From Comamonadaceae bacterium (lineage in GTDB: Bacteria; Pseudomonadota; Gammaproteobacteria; Burkholderiales; Burkholderiaceae_C): a stretch of 8,357 nucleotides of DNA. The stretch lies in contig CANFZJ010000123.1 of the NCBI GenBank assembly GCA_947451445.1, positions 1 to 8,357 on the forward strand, written 5' to 3'. The position numbers and the translations under genes are program-made. How positions within the stretch are numbered: position 1 is the first letter of the stretch; the number at the start of each line of letters is the position of its first letter. Positions 1-6,571 of the stretch are shown here, one piece after another. The notes under the pieces are model-generated. The model searched no databases, was not told the origin of the DNA, and saw only the letters and a program-made list of their open reading frames with translations.

Positions 1-1084
1 GGGCGAACGACAGCGCCAGCAACGCCAGCCCGATGCTCACCAGCACGCGCGTCGGATGGCGGTCCGCCAGCCGGCCGACGCCAGCGATCGTGATGGCCAG
101 CACGATGCCGGCCGGCAACATGATGGTGCCCACGTGCGAGGCCGACAGCTTCAGCCCTACCTGCATGTACACCGGCAGCAGGTAGGTCGAGCCAAACAGC
201 GCGGTGCCGTAAATGACCGCCACGATGCTGCCCATGGCAAACGGACGGTAGCCAAACAGGGCCAGCGCCATCAACGGCGCGCCGCCTTGGGCGGCCAGCC
301 GCCGTTGCCAGGCGATGAAGGCCAGCAGCGCCAGCACTGCCGCCAACAGCAGGCCCATGGCCACCGGCAGGTCGCCACCGCGCAGCTGCACCATGCCGTT
401 CAGCAGGCACAGCGTGCCCGCAGTAGCCAGCAGCAGGCCGCGCCAGTCCAGCCCAGCCCCCTGGCCTGCCGCTGCGCCGCCGGGTGCGGTGGTGGGCACA
501 AACTTGCGCGCCATCCACAGCGACACGATGCAAAACGGCACCACCATGAAGAAGATGGAGCGCCAGCCGAACAGGTCTACCAAAACACCGCCAATGCTGG
601 GCCCGATGGCCGGGGCCAGCACCACGCCCATGCCAAACAGCCCGCTGGCGCGGCCCTGCTCGTGCGGCTCAAAGGCGCGCAGGATGATGATGGCGGGGAT
701 GGGCTGTACCACCCCGGCTGCCAGCCCTTCGGCCACGCGGGATGCCAGCACCAGGCCGTAGTCGCCCGCCAGCCCGCCGCACACGCCCCCGGCCAGCAGC
801 AGCCACATGGCGCCGGCATAGGTGCGCCGGTAGCCGTAGCGTGCCAGCAGCCAGGGCGTGGTGAGCATGGACACGGTCATCGCCACCATGAAGCCGGAGG
901 TGACCCACTGGGCCCGCGACGGCCCCAGGGTGAAGTGCTGGCTCATGTCGGGCACCGCTACGTTGACGATGGTGGACGACATGATGGAGGCCATGGTGCC
1001 CACCATCACCGCCAGCAACAGCAGCCAGCGGTAGCGTTCGCCGAAGCGGGCTTTGAATTCAGCGGTACTGGTGGGGGCGTTCAA
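1..1084 (-). CDS. DHA2-family (EmrB/QacA-type) MFS exporter, 3' part outside window
   Basis: Inner-membrane proton-coupled drug/metabolite exporter of the 14-helix DHA2 branch, by family resemblance; the substrate is not predictable. About 361 codons are visible and the frame is open through base 2, so the last helices lie outside. Visible marks: a first helix ending in STIVNVAVPDM (about residues 37-47; DHA2 proteins usually have an acidic residue before TIVN, here serine); a loop ARYGYRRTY (81-89), a degenerate motif A; the antiporter motif C, GMGVVLAPAIGPSIGG (151-166); and a second motif-A-like loop GRLADRHPTR near the visible end. The only initiator in frame between the upstream stop and the first helix is TTG at 1084, giving an N-terminus (M)NAPTSTAEF. 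No clear Shine-Dalgarno precedes it. It overlaps the TGA of a 9-codon ORF beginning at ATG 1110. The gene lies 49 nt after the channel gene and is probably co-transcribed. The family call is firm; the start is uncertain. Confidence 0.88.
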   Translation of the reverse strand, partial: MNAPTSTAEFKARFGERYRWLLLLAVMVGTMASIMSSTIVNVAVPDMSQHFTLGPSRAQWVTSGFMVAMTVSMLTTPWLLARYGYRRTYAGAMWLLLAGGVCGGLAGDYGLVLASRVAEGLAAGVVQPIPAIIILRAFEPHEQGRASGLFGMGVVLAPAIGPSIGGVLVDLFGWRSIFFMVVPFCIVSLWMARKFVPTTAPGGAAAGQGAGLDWRGLLLATAGTLCLLNGMVQLRGGDLPVAMGLLLAAVLALLAFIAWQRRLAAQGGAPLMALALFGYRPFAMGSIVAVIYGTALFGSTYLLPVYMQVGLKLSASHVGTIMLPAGIVLAITIAGVGRLADRHPTRVLVSIGLALLALSFA

Positions 1085-1110
1085 GATGGTGTGGCTAAGT
1101 GAGCGGCCAT
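1081..1110 (-). other. possible 9-codon leader ORF overlapping the MFS start (TTGA)
   Basis: Reading leftward from ATG 1110 gives M-A-A-H-L-A-T-P-S and then TGA. The stop (1083-1081) overlaps the proposed TTG start of the exporter (1084-1082) as TTGA, the arrangement used for translational coupling by termination-reinitiation. A GAAG sequence lies 9 nt before the ATG. Alternatives: a chance ORF, or the true exporter N-terminus separated from the rest by a single-base deletion (one extra base near 1083 would fuse MAAHLATPS to the exporter frame). Confidence 0.35.
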
Positions 1111-1133
1111 GATAGACCGCTTCACGCTGCGGC

Positions 1134-2639
1134 TTAGAGTGCGAAAAACGACCGCATGCGGGCCAGCAGGTCGTTGCTGCGTACCGGGGCGACGATGGTG
1201 GCAGTTTGGTTCAGCCGGTTGGCCATTTCGGTGCGGCGGGTGGCGAGCAGGGTGGAGATGTCTTCGGCCAGTTCGGGGCGGGCCGCCAGCACCAGGGCAA
1301 AGCCTTCTTTGTCTAGCCGGTAGCACTCCACGTCGGTGGCGGCCAGCACGGTGGCGCTGCGCGGCTCGCCGGTGAGCAGGCCCATTTCACCGAAGAATTC
1401 GCCGTCGTGCAGCCGGGCCACGCTGGTGCGGCCTTGCGGGCTATCGACCACCACCTCGGCCTCGCCGTGCAGTATCAAATACAGCCAGTGGGCCACTGCG
1501 CCTTGGCGGGTGATGGCGCTGCCTGCGGCAAACGGGGCAAACACCAGGTGTGTGGCCAGCACCTGTTGCTCGGCCTCGGGCAGGTTGGCAAACAGGGCGA
1601 TGTGGCGGATGGCTTTGGTGCGGCGGGCCAGGTCGCGCTGGGCGTGGGCGCTGCGCGACTGTTCGTCTTTGTGCGTCAATATCCGTTTGGCCAATGGCAT
1701 GCCGAGGTGGATGCCTTCGCGCGCCAGGGCGGCCAGCGCGTGTACCCGCACGGCGGAGTCGGTGAGGTCGTCAAACTGCGGGTCGGTCAGCCAGTAGCGC
1801 AGGGTGTAGTGGTTGTAGCCGGGGCACACGTCCATCAGCACGGCGCTGGGCGGCGGCTGCAGGGCGACGTGGGCGATGCTGGCGTCTTGCACTGCCTGCT
1901 GCAGCGTGCGCAGCACCAGGGTGGGCGTGGCGTGGTGGTCGATGTTGAACTGCAGCATGCGCCGCCACTGCAGGGGCGCACCAGGGGGCTTGCGTAGCAC
2001 GCGGAAGCGGTTTTTCATCAGCCAGCTGTTGGGTACCACCACAGTCTCAAAGTTGCGGGTCTGGATCTCGGTGTGGCGCCAGCGCACGTCCACCACCCGG
2101 CCGCTCAGGTCGTCGATCTGCACCCATTCGCCCACCCGCAGCGAGTTGTCCAGCTGCAGCGCCACGCCGCCCATGACGTTGCCCAGCGTGTCTTGCATGG
2201 CAAAGGCGACCACGGCGGTGACGATGGCCGAGGTGGCAAACAGCTGCGACGCGTCTACCCCCACCAGCCGCAGCCAGAGCAGGCCCCAGCCCAGGGGCAG
2301 GCCGCTGACGGTCAGGTCGTGGGCAATTTGCGGCAGCGGCGTTTTGGCTGCAGGCAGCAGCACTTTGAAGAGCAGCAGTGCGCCCAGGTGGAGGCTGGCC
2401 AGTACCCACAGCACGTGGGCCGTGTCGCGGAACAAGTCGGCGGGCAGGCTGTGTTGTTGCGCCGCCAGCAGCAGGGCCAGCAACTGGGCAAAGGCGCCCA
2501 GGTTGAGCAAAGTCCAGGTCGTGCGCAGCCCGCGCTGGTGTACCGGGCGCAGCCAGCGCAGGGCGGTGGCCAGCACGGCGGTGAGCAGGGCCAGCACCAG
2601 CAGTTCCTGGCGCAGCAGCCCGGTGGTCCAGGTCAGCAT
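1134..2639 (-). CDS. MscS-family mechanosensitive channel with C-terminal cyclic-nucleotide-binding domain
   Basis: A 501-residue inner-membrane channel. Hydrophobic segments lie near residues 11-30, 42-61, 75-96 and 110-128. The pore-lining segment and MscS beta domain follow, about 132-215 (AFAMQDTLGNVMGG, then LDNSLRVGEWVQIDDLSGRV and VVPNSWLMKN, all typical MscS signatures). An alpha/beta region covers about 225-320. A cNMP-binding domain spans about 345-475 with a phosphate-binding cassette GEFFGEMGLLTGEPRSAT at 413-430; the ribose-contacting Glu (418) and phosphate-contacting Arg (427) are both present, so cAMP/cGMP binding is plausible. This architecture matches the known cyclic-nucleotide-gated MscS-like (bCNG) channels, which are often insensitive to tension alone (family knowledge). 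ATG 2639 was chosen because it starts just before the first helix and overlaps the CWC gene stop by 7 nt; the longer open frame to 2798 is the shadow of that gene. The exporter gene follows 49 nt downstream. Confidence 0.9.
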   Translation of the reverse strand: MLTWTTGLLRQELLVLALLTAVLATALRWLRPVHQRGLRTTWTLLNLGAFAQLLALLLAAQQHSLPADLFRDTAHVLWVLASLHLGALLLFKVLLPAAKTPLPQIAHDLTVSGLPLGWGLLWLRLVGVDASQLFATSAIVTAVVAFAMQDTLGNVMGGVALQLDNSLRVGEWVQIDDLSGRVVDVRWRHTEIQTRNFETVVVPNSWLMKNRFRVLRKPPGAPLQWRRMLQFNIDHHATPTLVLRTLQQAVQDASIAHVALQPPPSAVLMDVCPGYNHYTLRYWLTDPQFDDLTDSAVRVHALAALAREGIHLGMPLAKRILTHKDEQSRSAHAQRDLARRTKAIRHIALFANLPEAEQQVLATHLVFAPFAAGSAITRQGAVAHWLYLILHGEAEVVVDSPQGRTSVARLHDGEFFGEMGLLTGEPRSATVLAATDVECYRLDKEGFALVLAARPELAEDISTLLATRRTEMANRLNQTATIVAPVRSNDLLARMRSFFAL

Positions 2640-2851
2640 GGTGGGCTTTCGGGGTGGGCTGCGCAGCGTGGGCAAATGCACACTGCGTTGCGTGCCTGCG
2701 GCGGCAGTAGGGCCAGCGTGTCGGGGTGGATCGACACCGCTGTGCACCAGCACGGGGGCTGCGCGAGCCCCGTACTGTGTGCCACGGCCATGGCGCATTG
2801 GTTGGGCTGGCTACACAGCGGGCAAGTGGCGGGGTCTATGGGCATGGGCAT
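2633..2851 (-). CDS. Cysteine-rich CWC family small protein
   Basis: A 72-residue protein with nine cysteines at 10, 13, 19, 34, 36, 58, 60, 63 and 72. The order CPLC, PNQC, CWC (34-36), a short hydrophobic LALLP stretch, then CICPRC (58-63) is the signature of the Cys_rich_CWC family, small proteobacterial proteins of unknown function; the paired CxxC/CxC spacing suggests metal binding, probably zinc (inference). Length is normal for the family. There is no signal peptide, so a cytoplasmic location is likely. Its TGA (2635-2633) lies inside the start of the channel gene (ATGCTGA), a strong hint of translational coupling. Start: ATG 2851; a second in-frame ATG at 2845 is equally possible, as neither has a recognisable Shine-Dalgarno. 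It is probably the first gene of a three-gene minus-strand operon. Confidence 0.85.
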   Translation of the reverse strand: MPMPIDPATCPLCSQPNQCAMAVAHSTGLAQPPCWCTAVSIHPDTLALLPPQARNAVCICPRCAAHPESPPC

Positions 2852-2945
2852 GCCATGGAGTATTTACGGTGCGGCGGTGCCATGCAAGCAGCAGGCCTGC
2901 AATCACACGGGCAAGCGGCCTTTAATTTGAAAGAAACTGCCCGTT

Positions 2946-2987
2946 AGCGCTTGATTTATATGCGCCTGCAGCTATGAATTAAATAGC
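2946..2987 (+). repeat. dispersed two-hairpin repeat, copy A
   Basis: First hairpin GCGC (2947-2950) / GCGC (2962-2965). Two nt later comes the core GCAGCTATGAATTAAATAGC (2968-2987), whose GCTAT and ATAGC ends pair. The same two-part layout recurs at 7899-7939 and 7993-8032. It resembles an interspersed intergenic repeat I recall from Comamonadaceae genomes (not checked). Confidence 0.7.
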
Positions 2988-3130
2988 GAACCCGTGCGTG
3001 CAAAAATGCCGTTTACCCCTGGTTGTAGGTGGTTTGGCGCACATTGTTCAAATAAAATCAATGGCTTATGGGTATGAAAAAGTATTTTTGGTTGCCGCCA
3101 GCGCTGTGTGCGGTAAACCGATGTGGGGTT

Positions 3131-3135
3131 GGAGG
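3131..3135 (+). promoter_or_regulatory. Shine-Dalgarno of the 3142 gene
   Basis: GGAGG lies 6 nt before ATG 3142. It is one of the best ribosome binding sites in the window and fixes the start of an otherwise unrecognised gene. Confidence 0.8.
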
Positions 3136-3141
3136 CTGTAG

Positions 3142-3807
3142 ATGCGTGAGCAGGTTGTAAAGAGTTGTCGGGCCATCGGTTGCGGGTGGGTGTTGGCCAT
3201 CGCCTGGGGTGTGGCGGGGGCTGTGCCTGCGGCGAATACGCCGCAGCCGGGGCCGTCCGTGCAGGCAGTCGAGCTGGACGACCACATGGCGGCAACGGTT
3301 GACGCCACCAAACCCCGGTCTCCCGACGCGCTCGTTCAGCAGTCTGCGGGTGCTAGCCACTCTGAACGCGACTGGGTGCAGTCCACGGTGAAAGAGCTGG
3401 CGAGTACCACAGGAGCGGCCGAAGTGGCCCGGGGCCTGAACGCCGAGCTGAACAAAGCCAAAGCCGATGCCGTCTTTGACATCTTGCGTGATACCGAAGC
3501 CGATGCCGCCAACCAGGAGCGTCGCCAGGCAGAAACGCAGGCCCGCGATGCCGGGCGGATCGACGCCACGGTTGCCCCGCTGACGGAAGAGCAACGCAAG
3601 CTGGAAGGGCTGCAGGCCGCGTCCATGTTTGTTCAGTTGATGGAGGAGGTCAAACCCTGGGTGCTGGGCGCGTTGGCGCTGTACGCCGTCTTTTATGCCG
3701 GGCGGCTGGCATTGGCCTACAGCCGGGCTAATGCCAGCCGCAAAAGCTTGCGCGCGGCCCGCCGCTCCCGCTCTCGCTCCGGGTCATCGCGCGGACCCCG
3801 TTTGTAG
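3142..3807 (+). CDS. hypothetical exported, membrane-anchored protein
   Basis: I do not recognise a family. Of 221 residues, 1-30 look like a signal peptide or N-terminal anchor (basic start MREQVVKSCR, hydrophobic core to about 28, possible cleavage at VPA/AN, 30/31). Residues 31-75 are low-complexity, Pro/Ala/Ser-rich. Residues 76-165 are charged and probably helical (many Ala, Glu, Lys, Arg, Gln; coiled-coil-like), with a repeated A-D-A pattern (KADAVFDIL, EADAANQE). Residues 171-193 form one clear membrane helix (PWVLGALALYAVFYAGRLALAY). The last 28 residues are strongly basic and Ser/Arg-rich (RRSRSRSGSSRG), so that end probably faces the cytoplasm with the helical domain in the periplasm. 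A strong GGAGG at the correct spacing and a hairpin straight after the stop support a real gene transcribed alone. A role beside the iron importer is possible, but nothing in the sequence shows it. Confidence 0.8.
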   Translation: MREQVVKSCRAIGCGWVLAIAWGVAGAVPAANTPQPGPSVQAVELDDHMAATVDATKPRSPDALVQQSAGASHSERDWVQSTVKELASTTGAAEVARGLNAELNKAKADAVFDILRDTEADAANQERRQAETQARDAGRIDATVAPLTEEQRKLEGLQAASMFVQLMEEVKPWVLGALALYAVFYAGRLALAYSRANASRKSLRAARRSRSRSGSSRGPRL

Positions 3808-3808
3808 C

Positions 3809-3853
3809 CTGGTAAAGCCCCTGCGCCCTCTGCGGGCGCAGGGGCTTTACCAG
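3809..3853 (+). terminator. 20-bp perfect hairpin after the 3142 gene
   Basis: The arms CTGGTAAAGCCCCTGCGCCC (3809-3828) and GGGCGCAGGGGCTTTACCAG (3834-3853) are perfect complements with a 5-nt loop, starting 1 nt after the stop codon. No T-run follows on either strand, so it may be an imperfect intrinsic terminator, a transcript-end protector or an insulator between this gene and the fbp promoter. Its right arm lies where the -35 element of that promoter would be. Confidence 0.7.
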
Positions 3854-3864
3854 CGCCCGAGGGG

Positions 3865-3892
3865 TACAATTCAGATGCAAGTAATTCTTGTT
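3865..3892 (+). promoter_or_regulatory. fbp operon promoter -10 with Fur-box-like operator
   Basis: TACAAT (3865-3870) differs by one base from the -10 consensus; no good -35 is visible. Immediately after it, GATGCAAGTAATTCTTGTT (3874-3892) is a 19-nt imperfect inverted repeat around CAAG...CTTG. It matches the 19-bp Fur consensus at about 10 positions and resembles the GCAAATAATTCTC-type boxes of betaproteobacteria. Its location over the expected transcription start, before an Fe3+ importer, fits repression by iron-loaded Fur. The role is inferred from position and family. Confidence 0.55.
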
Positions 3893-3956
3893 CACAGCCA
3901 AAGGTGCTGCCAGCAGCGCCCAAGCCAACAGAATCCCCTCCATTTGAAGTATGTCC

Positions 3957-4973
3957 ATGAAAAACTCTCTCCCGTTCCTGGTACGCGCCGTGGCGCTGGC
4001 CGCTGCTGTATGGGGTGCTCCGTTGGCTGTACTGGCCCAAAACGCCGAGCCGTTGGTGGTCTACAACGCCCAACATGCCAGCCTGACCCAGGCCTGGGCT
4101 GACGGCTTCACCAAGGAAACGGGCGTCAAGGTGGTGCTGCGCAATGGCGGCGACAGCGAGCTGGGCAACCAGTTGGTGCAAGAAGGCAAAGCCTCGCCTG
4201 CCGACGTGTTTCTGACCGAAAACTCCCCCGCCATGGCGCTGGTGGACACGGCGGGTTTGTTTGCCCCGCTGGACGCCGCCACCCTGGCCCAGGTGCCTGC
4301 CAGCTTCCGCCCCGCGCACGGTCGCTGGGTGGGCGTTGCCGCCCGCACCACCGTGTTTGTCTATAACAAGAGCAAGTTCACCCCGGCCCAGCTGCCCAAG
4401 TCGATGATGGATTTGGCCGCTCCCGCTTGGAAGGGGCGCTGGGCCGCATCCCCCGCCGGGGCCGACTTCCAGGCCATCGTCAGCGCGTTGCTGGAACTGA
4501 AGGGTGAAGCCGCTACAGCCGACTGGCTCAAGGGCATGAAGGCCAACTTCACCGCCTACAAGGGCAACAGCACGGTGATGAAGGCGGTCAACGCAGGCCA
4601 GGTGGACGGCGGCGTGATCTACCACTACTACTACTTTGGCGACCAGGCCAAGACCGGCGAGAACAGCAACAACGTCGCGCTGCACTATTTCCGCAACGAG
4701 GACCCGGGCGCTTTCGTCAGCATCTCTGGCGGCGGCGTTTTGGCTTCCAGCAAGCACGCGGCGCAGGCCCAGGCATTTGTGAAATGGGTCAGCGGCAAAG
4801 GCGGCCAAGAGATTTTGAAGACCGGCGACTCGTATGAATACGCCGTGGGCGTGGGCGCACAGTCCAACCCGAAGCTGGTGCCGCTGGCCGATTTGCAAGC
4901 ACCCAAGGTCGAGCCGGCCAACCTGAACAGCAAAAAAGTCTCGGACCTGATGACCCAGGCCGGCTTGCTGTAA
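3957..4973 (+). CDS. fbpA: Ferric iron ABC transporter, periplasmic substrate-binding protein FbpA
   Basis: Captures Fe3+ in the periplasm and delivers it to FbpB. It has 338 residues from ATG 3957. This start has GAAG (3946-3949) 7 nt upstream; the in-frame ATG at 3951 is only 1 nt from the same GAAG, so it is less likely. Signal peptide about 1-28 (KNSLPFLVRAVALAAAVWG...AVLAQ). The mature protein starts near NAEPLVVYNAQH. The metal ligands of the Haemophilus/Neisseria FbpA family have counterparts: His40 in YNAQH, Glu88 in ADVFLTENS, and Tyr224-Tyr225 in IYHYYYF. Other family marks are ETGVKVVLRNGGD and FRNEDPGAFVSISGGGVL. This is the transferrin-like Fe-ligand type rather than a polyamine- or phosphonate-binding protein. 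It is the first gene of fbpABC, 8 nt before fbpB, behind a Fur-box-like site. The exact substrate (free Fe3+, Fe-citrate or xenosiderophore iron) is not decided by sequence. Confidence 0.93.
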   Translation: MKNSLPFLVRAVALAAAVWGAPLAVLAQNAEPLVVYNAQHASLTQAWADGFTKETGVKVVLRNGGDSELGNQLVQEGKASPADVFLTENSPAMALVDTAGLFAPLDAATLAQVPASFRPAHGRWVGVAARTTVFVYNKSKFTPAQLPKSMMDLAAPAWKGRWAASPAGADFQAIVSALLELKGEAATADWLKGMKANFTAYKGNSTVMKAVNAGQVDGGVIYHYYYFGDQAKTGENSNNVALHYFRNEDPGAFVSISGGGVLASSKHAAQAQAFVKWVSGKGGQEILKTGDSYEYAVGVGAQSNPKLVPLADLQAPKVEPANLNSKKVSDLMTQAGLL

Positions 4974-4981
4974 GCGTCCCC

Positions 4982-6568
4982 GTGTCCGCCGTTCCTTCTA
5001 CCCTGTACCGCGCACCTGCGCAGGCTGCTGCACCGCTGCGCCGCATGGGGCGTGGCCGCATGTCGTGGGTGGGCGCAGCAGCTTTGCTGGTCTCGCTGTT
5101 GGCCCTGTTGCCACTGGGCTTTGTGGCCTGGGTGGCGTGGAGCACGGGCTGGGAGGTGGCGGCACCGCTGGTTTTCCGGCCCCGCGTGGGCGAGTTGCTG
5201 GTCAATACCGCGCTGCTGGAGCTGGTCACCGTGCCGATCTGTGCCGTTTTGGCCCTGGCGCTGGCCTGGCTGACCGAGCGCAGCGACCTGCCCGGCGCAC
5301 GCACCTGGTCCTGGCTGGCCGTGGCCCCGCTGGCCGTGCCTGCGTTTGTGCACAGCTACGCCTGGATCAGCCTGACCCCCGGCCTGCACGGCCTGTGGGG
5401 CGGAGTGCTGGTGTCGGTCATCGCGTACTTTCCTTTTATGTACCTGCCTTTGTCTGCAGCCCTGCGGCGGCTGGACCCGGGTATGCAAGACGCCGCCGCT
5501 TCGCTGGGTTTGGGCCCGTGGGCCGTGTTCTTCCGCGTGGTGCTGCCGCAGCTGCGGCTGGCGCTGTGTGGCGGCGCGCTGCTGGTTGGCCTGCACTTAC
5601 TGGCCGAATACGGCTTGTTTGTGATGATCCGGTTTGACACCTTCACCACGGCTATCGTCGACCAGTTCCAGTCCACCTACAACGGCCCCGCCGCCAATAT
5701 GCTGGCGGGCGTGCTGGTGCTGTGCTGCTTGGGCCTGCTGGCGCTGGAATCGCGCCTGCGTGGCCACGAGCGCTATGCCCGGGTCGGCACCGGCGCGGCG
5801 CGCATGCCTTTGCCCACCCGCCTGGGGCGCGCCACTGCGCTGGCATGGTCGATTCCCGCCATTACCGCCTTGCTGAGTCTGGGCGTGCCCTTGTTCACGC
5901 TGGGCCGCTGGCTGATCGCGGGTGGCGCAGCCGTTTGGCGGCTGGACGTGATCGGTGCGGCGCTGGGCCAGACGCTGCTGCTGGCGCTTGCGGGCGGTGT
6001 GCTCACCGTGCTGGTGGCCGTGCCCATGGCCTGGCTGTCCATCCGCAAACCGGGCAAGCTGCAGCGCGCGCTGGAGGCCTGCAACTACATGGTGGGTTCG
6101 TTGCCCGGCGTGGTGGTGGCGCTGGCGCTGGTCACCATCACCGTGCGCGTGGCCTTGCCCCTGTACCAAACGGCAGCCACCATCTTGCTGGCTTACATGC
6201 TGATGTTTTTGCCGCGCGCGCTGGTCAGCCTGCGTGCCGGCATCTCCCAGGCTCCGGTGGAGCTGGAACACGCTGCCCGCAGCCTGGGCCGCTCGCCCGC
6301 GCAGGCGCTGTGGTCGGTCACGCTGCGGCTGGCGGCCCCTGGTGCGGCGGCGGGTATGGCGATGGTGTCGCTGGGCATTACCAACGAACTCACCGCCACC
6401 CTGCTGCTGGCCCCCACCGGCACGCAAACCCTGGCCACTTCTTTCTGGGCCCTCAGCAGCGAAATCGACTACGCCGCTGCCGCGCCCTACGCCCTGACCA
6501 TGGTGCTGCTGTCCATGCCCATGACCTGGCTTCTGTACGTGCAATCCAAAAAAACCGCTGGACGCTGA
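4982..6568 (+). CDS. fbpB: Ferric iron ABC transporter, fused two-domain permease FbpB
   Basis: Inner-membrane channel of the Fe3+ importer; 528 residues with two consecutive binding-protein-dependent permease domains in one chain, the usual FbpB layout. Domain 1 spans roughly 30-260 and domain 2 roughly 285-520, each with about six hydrophobic helices. Each has an EAA-type coupling loop that meets the ATPase: QDAAASLGLGPW...VVLPQL (169-191) and EHAARSLGRSPAQALWSVTL (429-448). The second loop lacks the usual Pro after the Leu (TLRLAAPG). The start is GTG 4982, which gives a basic N-terminus before the first helix and an 8-nt gap from fbpA; ATG 5045 (residue 22) is an alternative, as the upstream region has no evident Shine-Dalgarno. 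It ends 3 nt before fbpC, so the three genes are surely co-transcribed. Confidence 0.93.
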   Translation: MSAVPSTLYRAPAQAAAPLRRMGRGRMSWVGAAALLVSLLALLPLGFVAWVAWSTGWEVAAPLVFRPRVGELLVNTALLELVTVPICAVLALALAWLTERSDLPGARTWSWLAVAPLAVPAFVHSYAWISLTPGLHGLWGGVLVSVIAYFPFMYLPLSAALRRLDPGMQDAAASLGLGPWAVFFRVVLPQLRLALCGGALLVGLHLLAEYGLFVMIRFDTFTTAIVDQFQSTYNGPAANMLAGVLVLCCLGLLALESRLRGHERYARVGTGAARMPLPTRLGRATALAWSIPAITALLSLGVPLFTLGRWLIAGGAAVWRLDVIGAALGQTLLLALAGGVLTVLVAVPMAWLSIRKPGKLQRALEACNYMVGSLPGVVVALALVTITVRVALPLYQTAATILLAYMLMFLPRALVSLRAGISQAPVELEHAARSLGRSPAQALWSVTLRLAAPGAAAGMAMVSLGITNELTATLLLAPTGTQTLATSFWALSSEIDYAAAAPYALTMVLLSMPMTWLLYVQSKKTAGR

Positions 6569-6571
6569 TCA

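Larger units (their letters stand above)
2852..3141. other. divergent intergenic region (about 290 nt) between CWC gene and 3142 gene
   Basis: AT-richer than the flanking genes and without a convincing ORF. It holds a perfect 10-bp palindrome GCAGGCCTGC (2891-2900), a 7-bp inverted repeat ACGGGCA/TGCCCGT (2907-2913 and 2938-2944, 24-nt loop), one copy of the dispersed two-hairpin repeat (2946-2987) and an AT-rich stretch near 3046-3060 with a TAAAAT that could be a -10 element for the plus-strand gene. It must carry promoters in both directions, but I cannot assign a convincing -35/-10 pair for either. Confidence 0.6.

Noticed and set aside
56..1102. 348-codon open frame on the plus strand
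   Set aside because: Antisense shadow of the MFS gene; composition dominated by Gln, His, Arg and Gly without domains, while the minus strand gives a clear transporter.
2640..2798. N-terminal extension of the channel gene to ATG 2798
   Set aside because: The extra 53 residues are an out-of-frame reading of the CWC gene and lack any hydrophobic or domain feature; ATG 2639 is better placed.
2073..2930. Long plus-strand open frame across the channel and CWC genes
   Set aside because: Gln/Gly-rich shadow typical of GC-rich antisense frames; the minus-strand proteins have recognisable motifs.
3058..3594. 178-codon minus-strand frame opposite the 3142 gene
   Set aside because: No ribosome binding site or domain seen; the plus-strand frame has GGAGG, a signal peptide and a terminal hairpin.
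3717..4898. 393-codon minus-strand frame over fbpA
   Set aside because: Antisense shadow of a clear FbpA gene and its upstream region.
5597..6544. 315-codon minus-strand frame over fbpB
   Set aside because: Gln/His/Arg-rich shadow with no domain resemblance.
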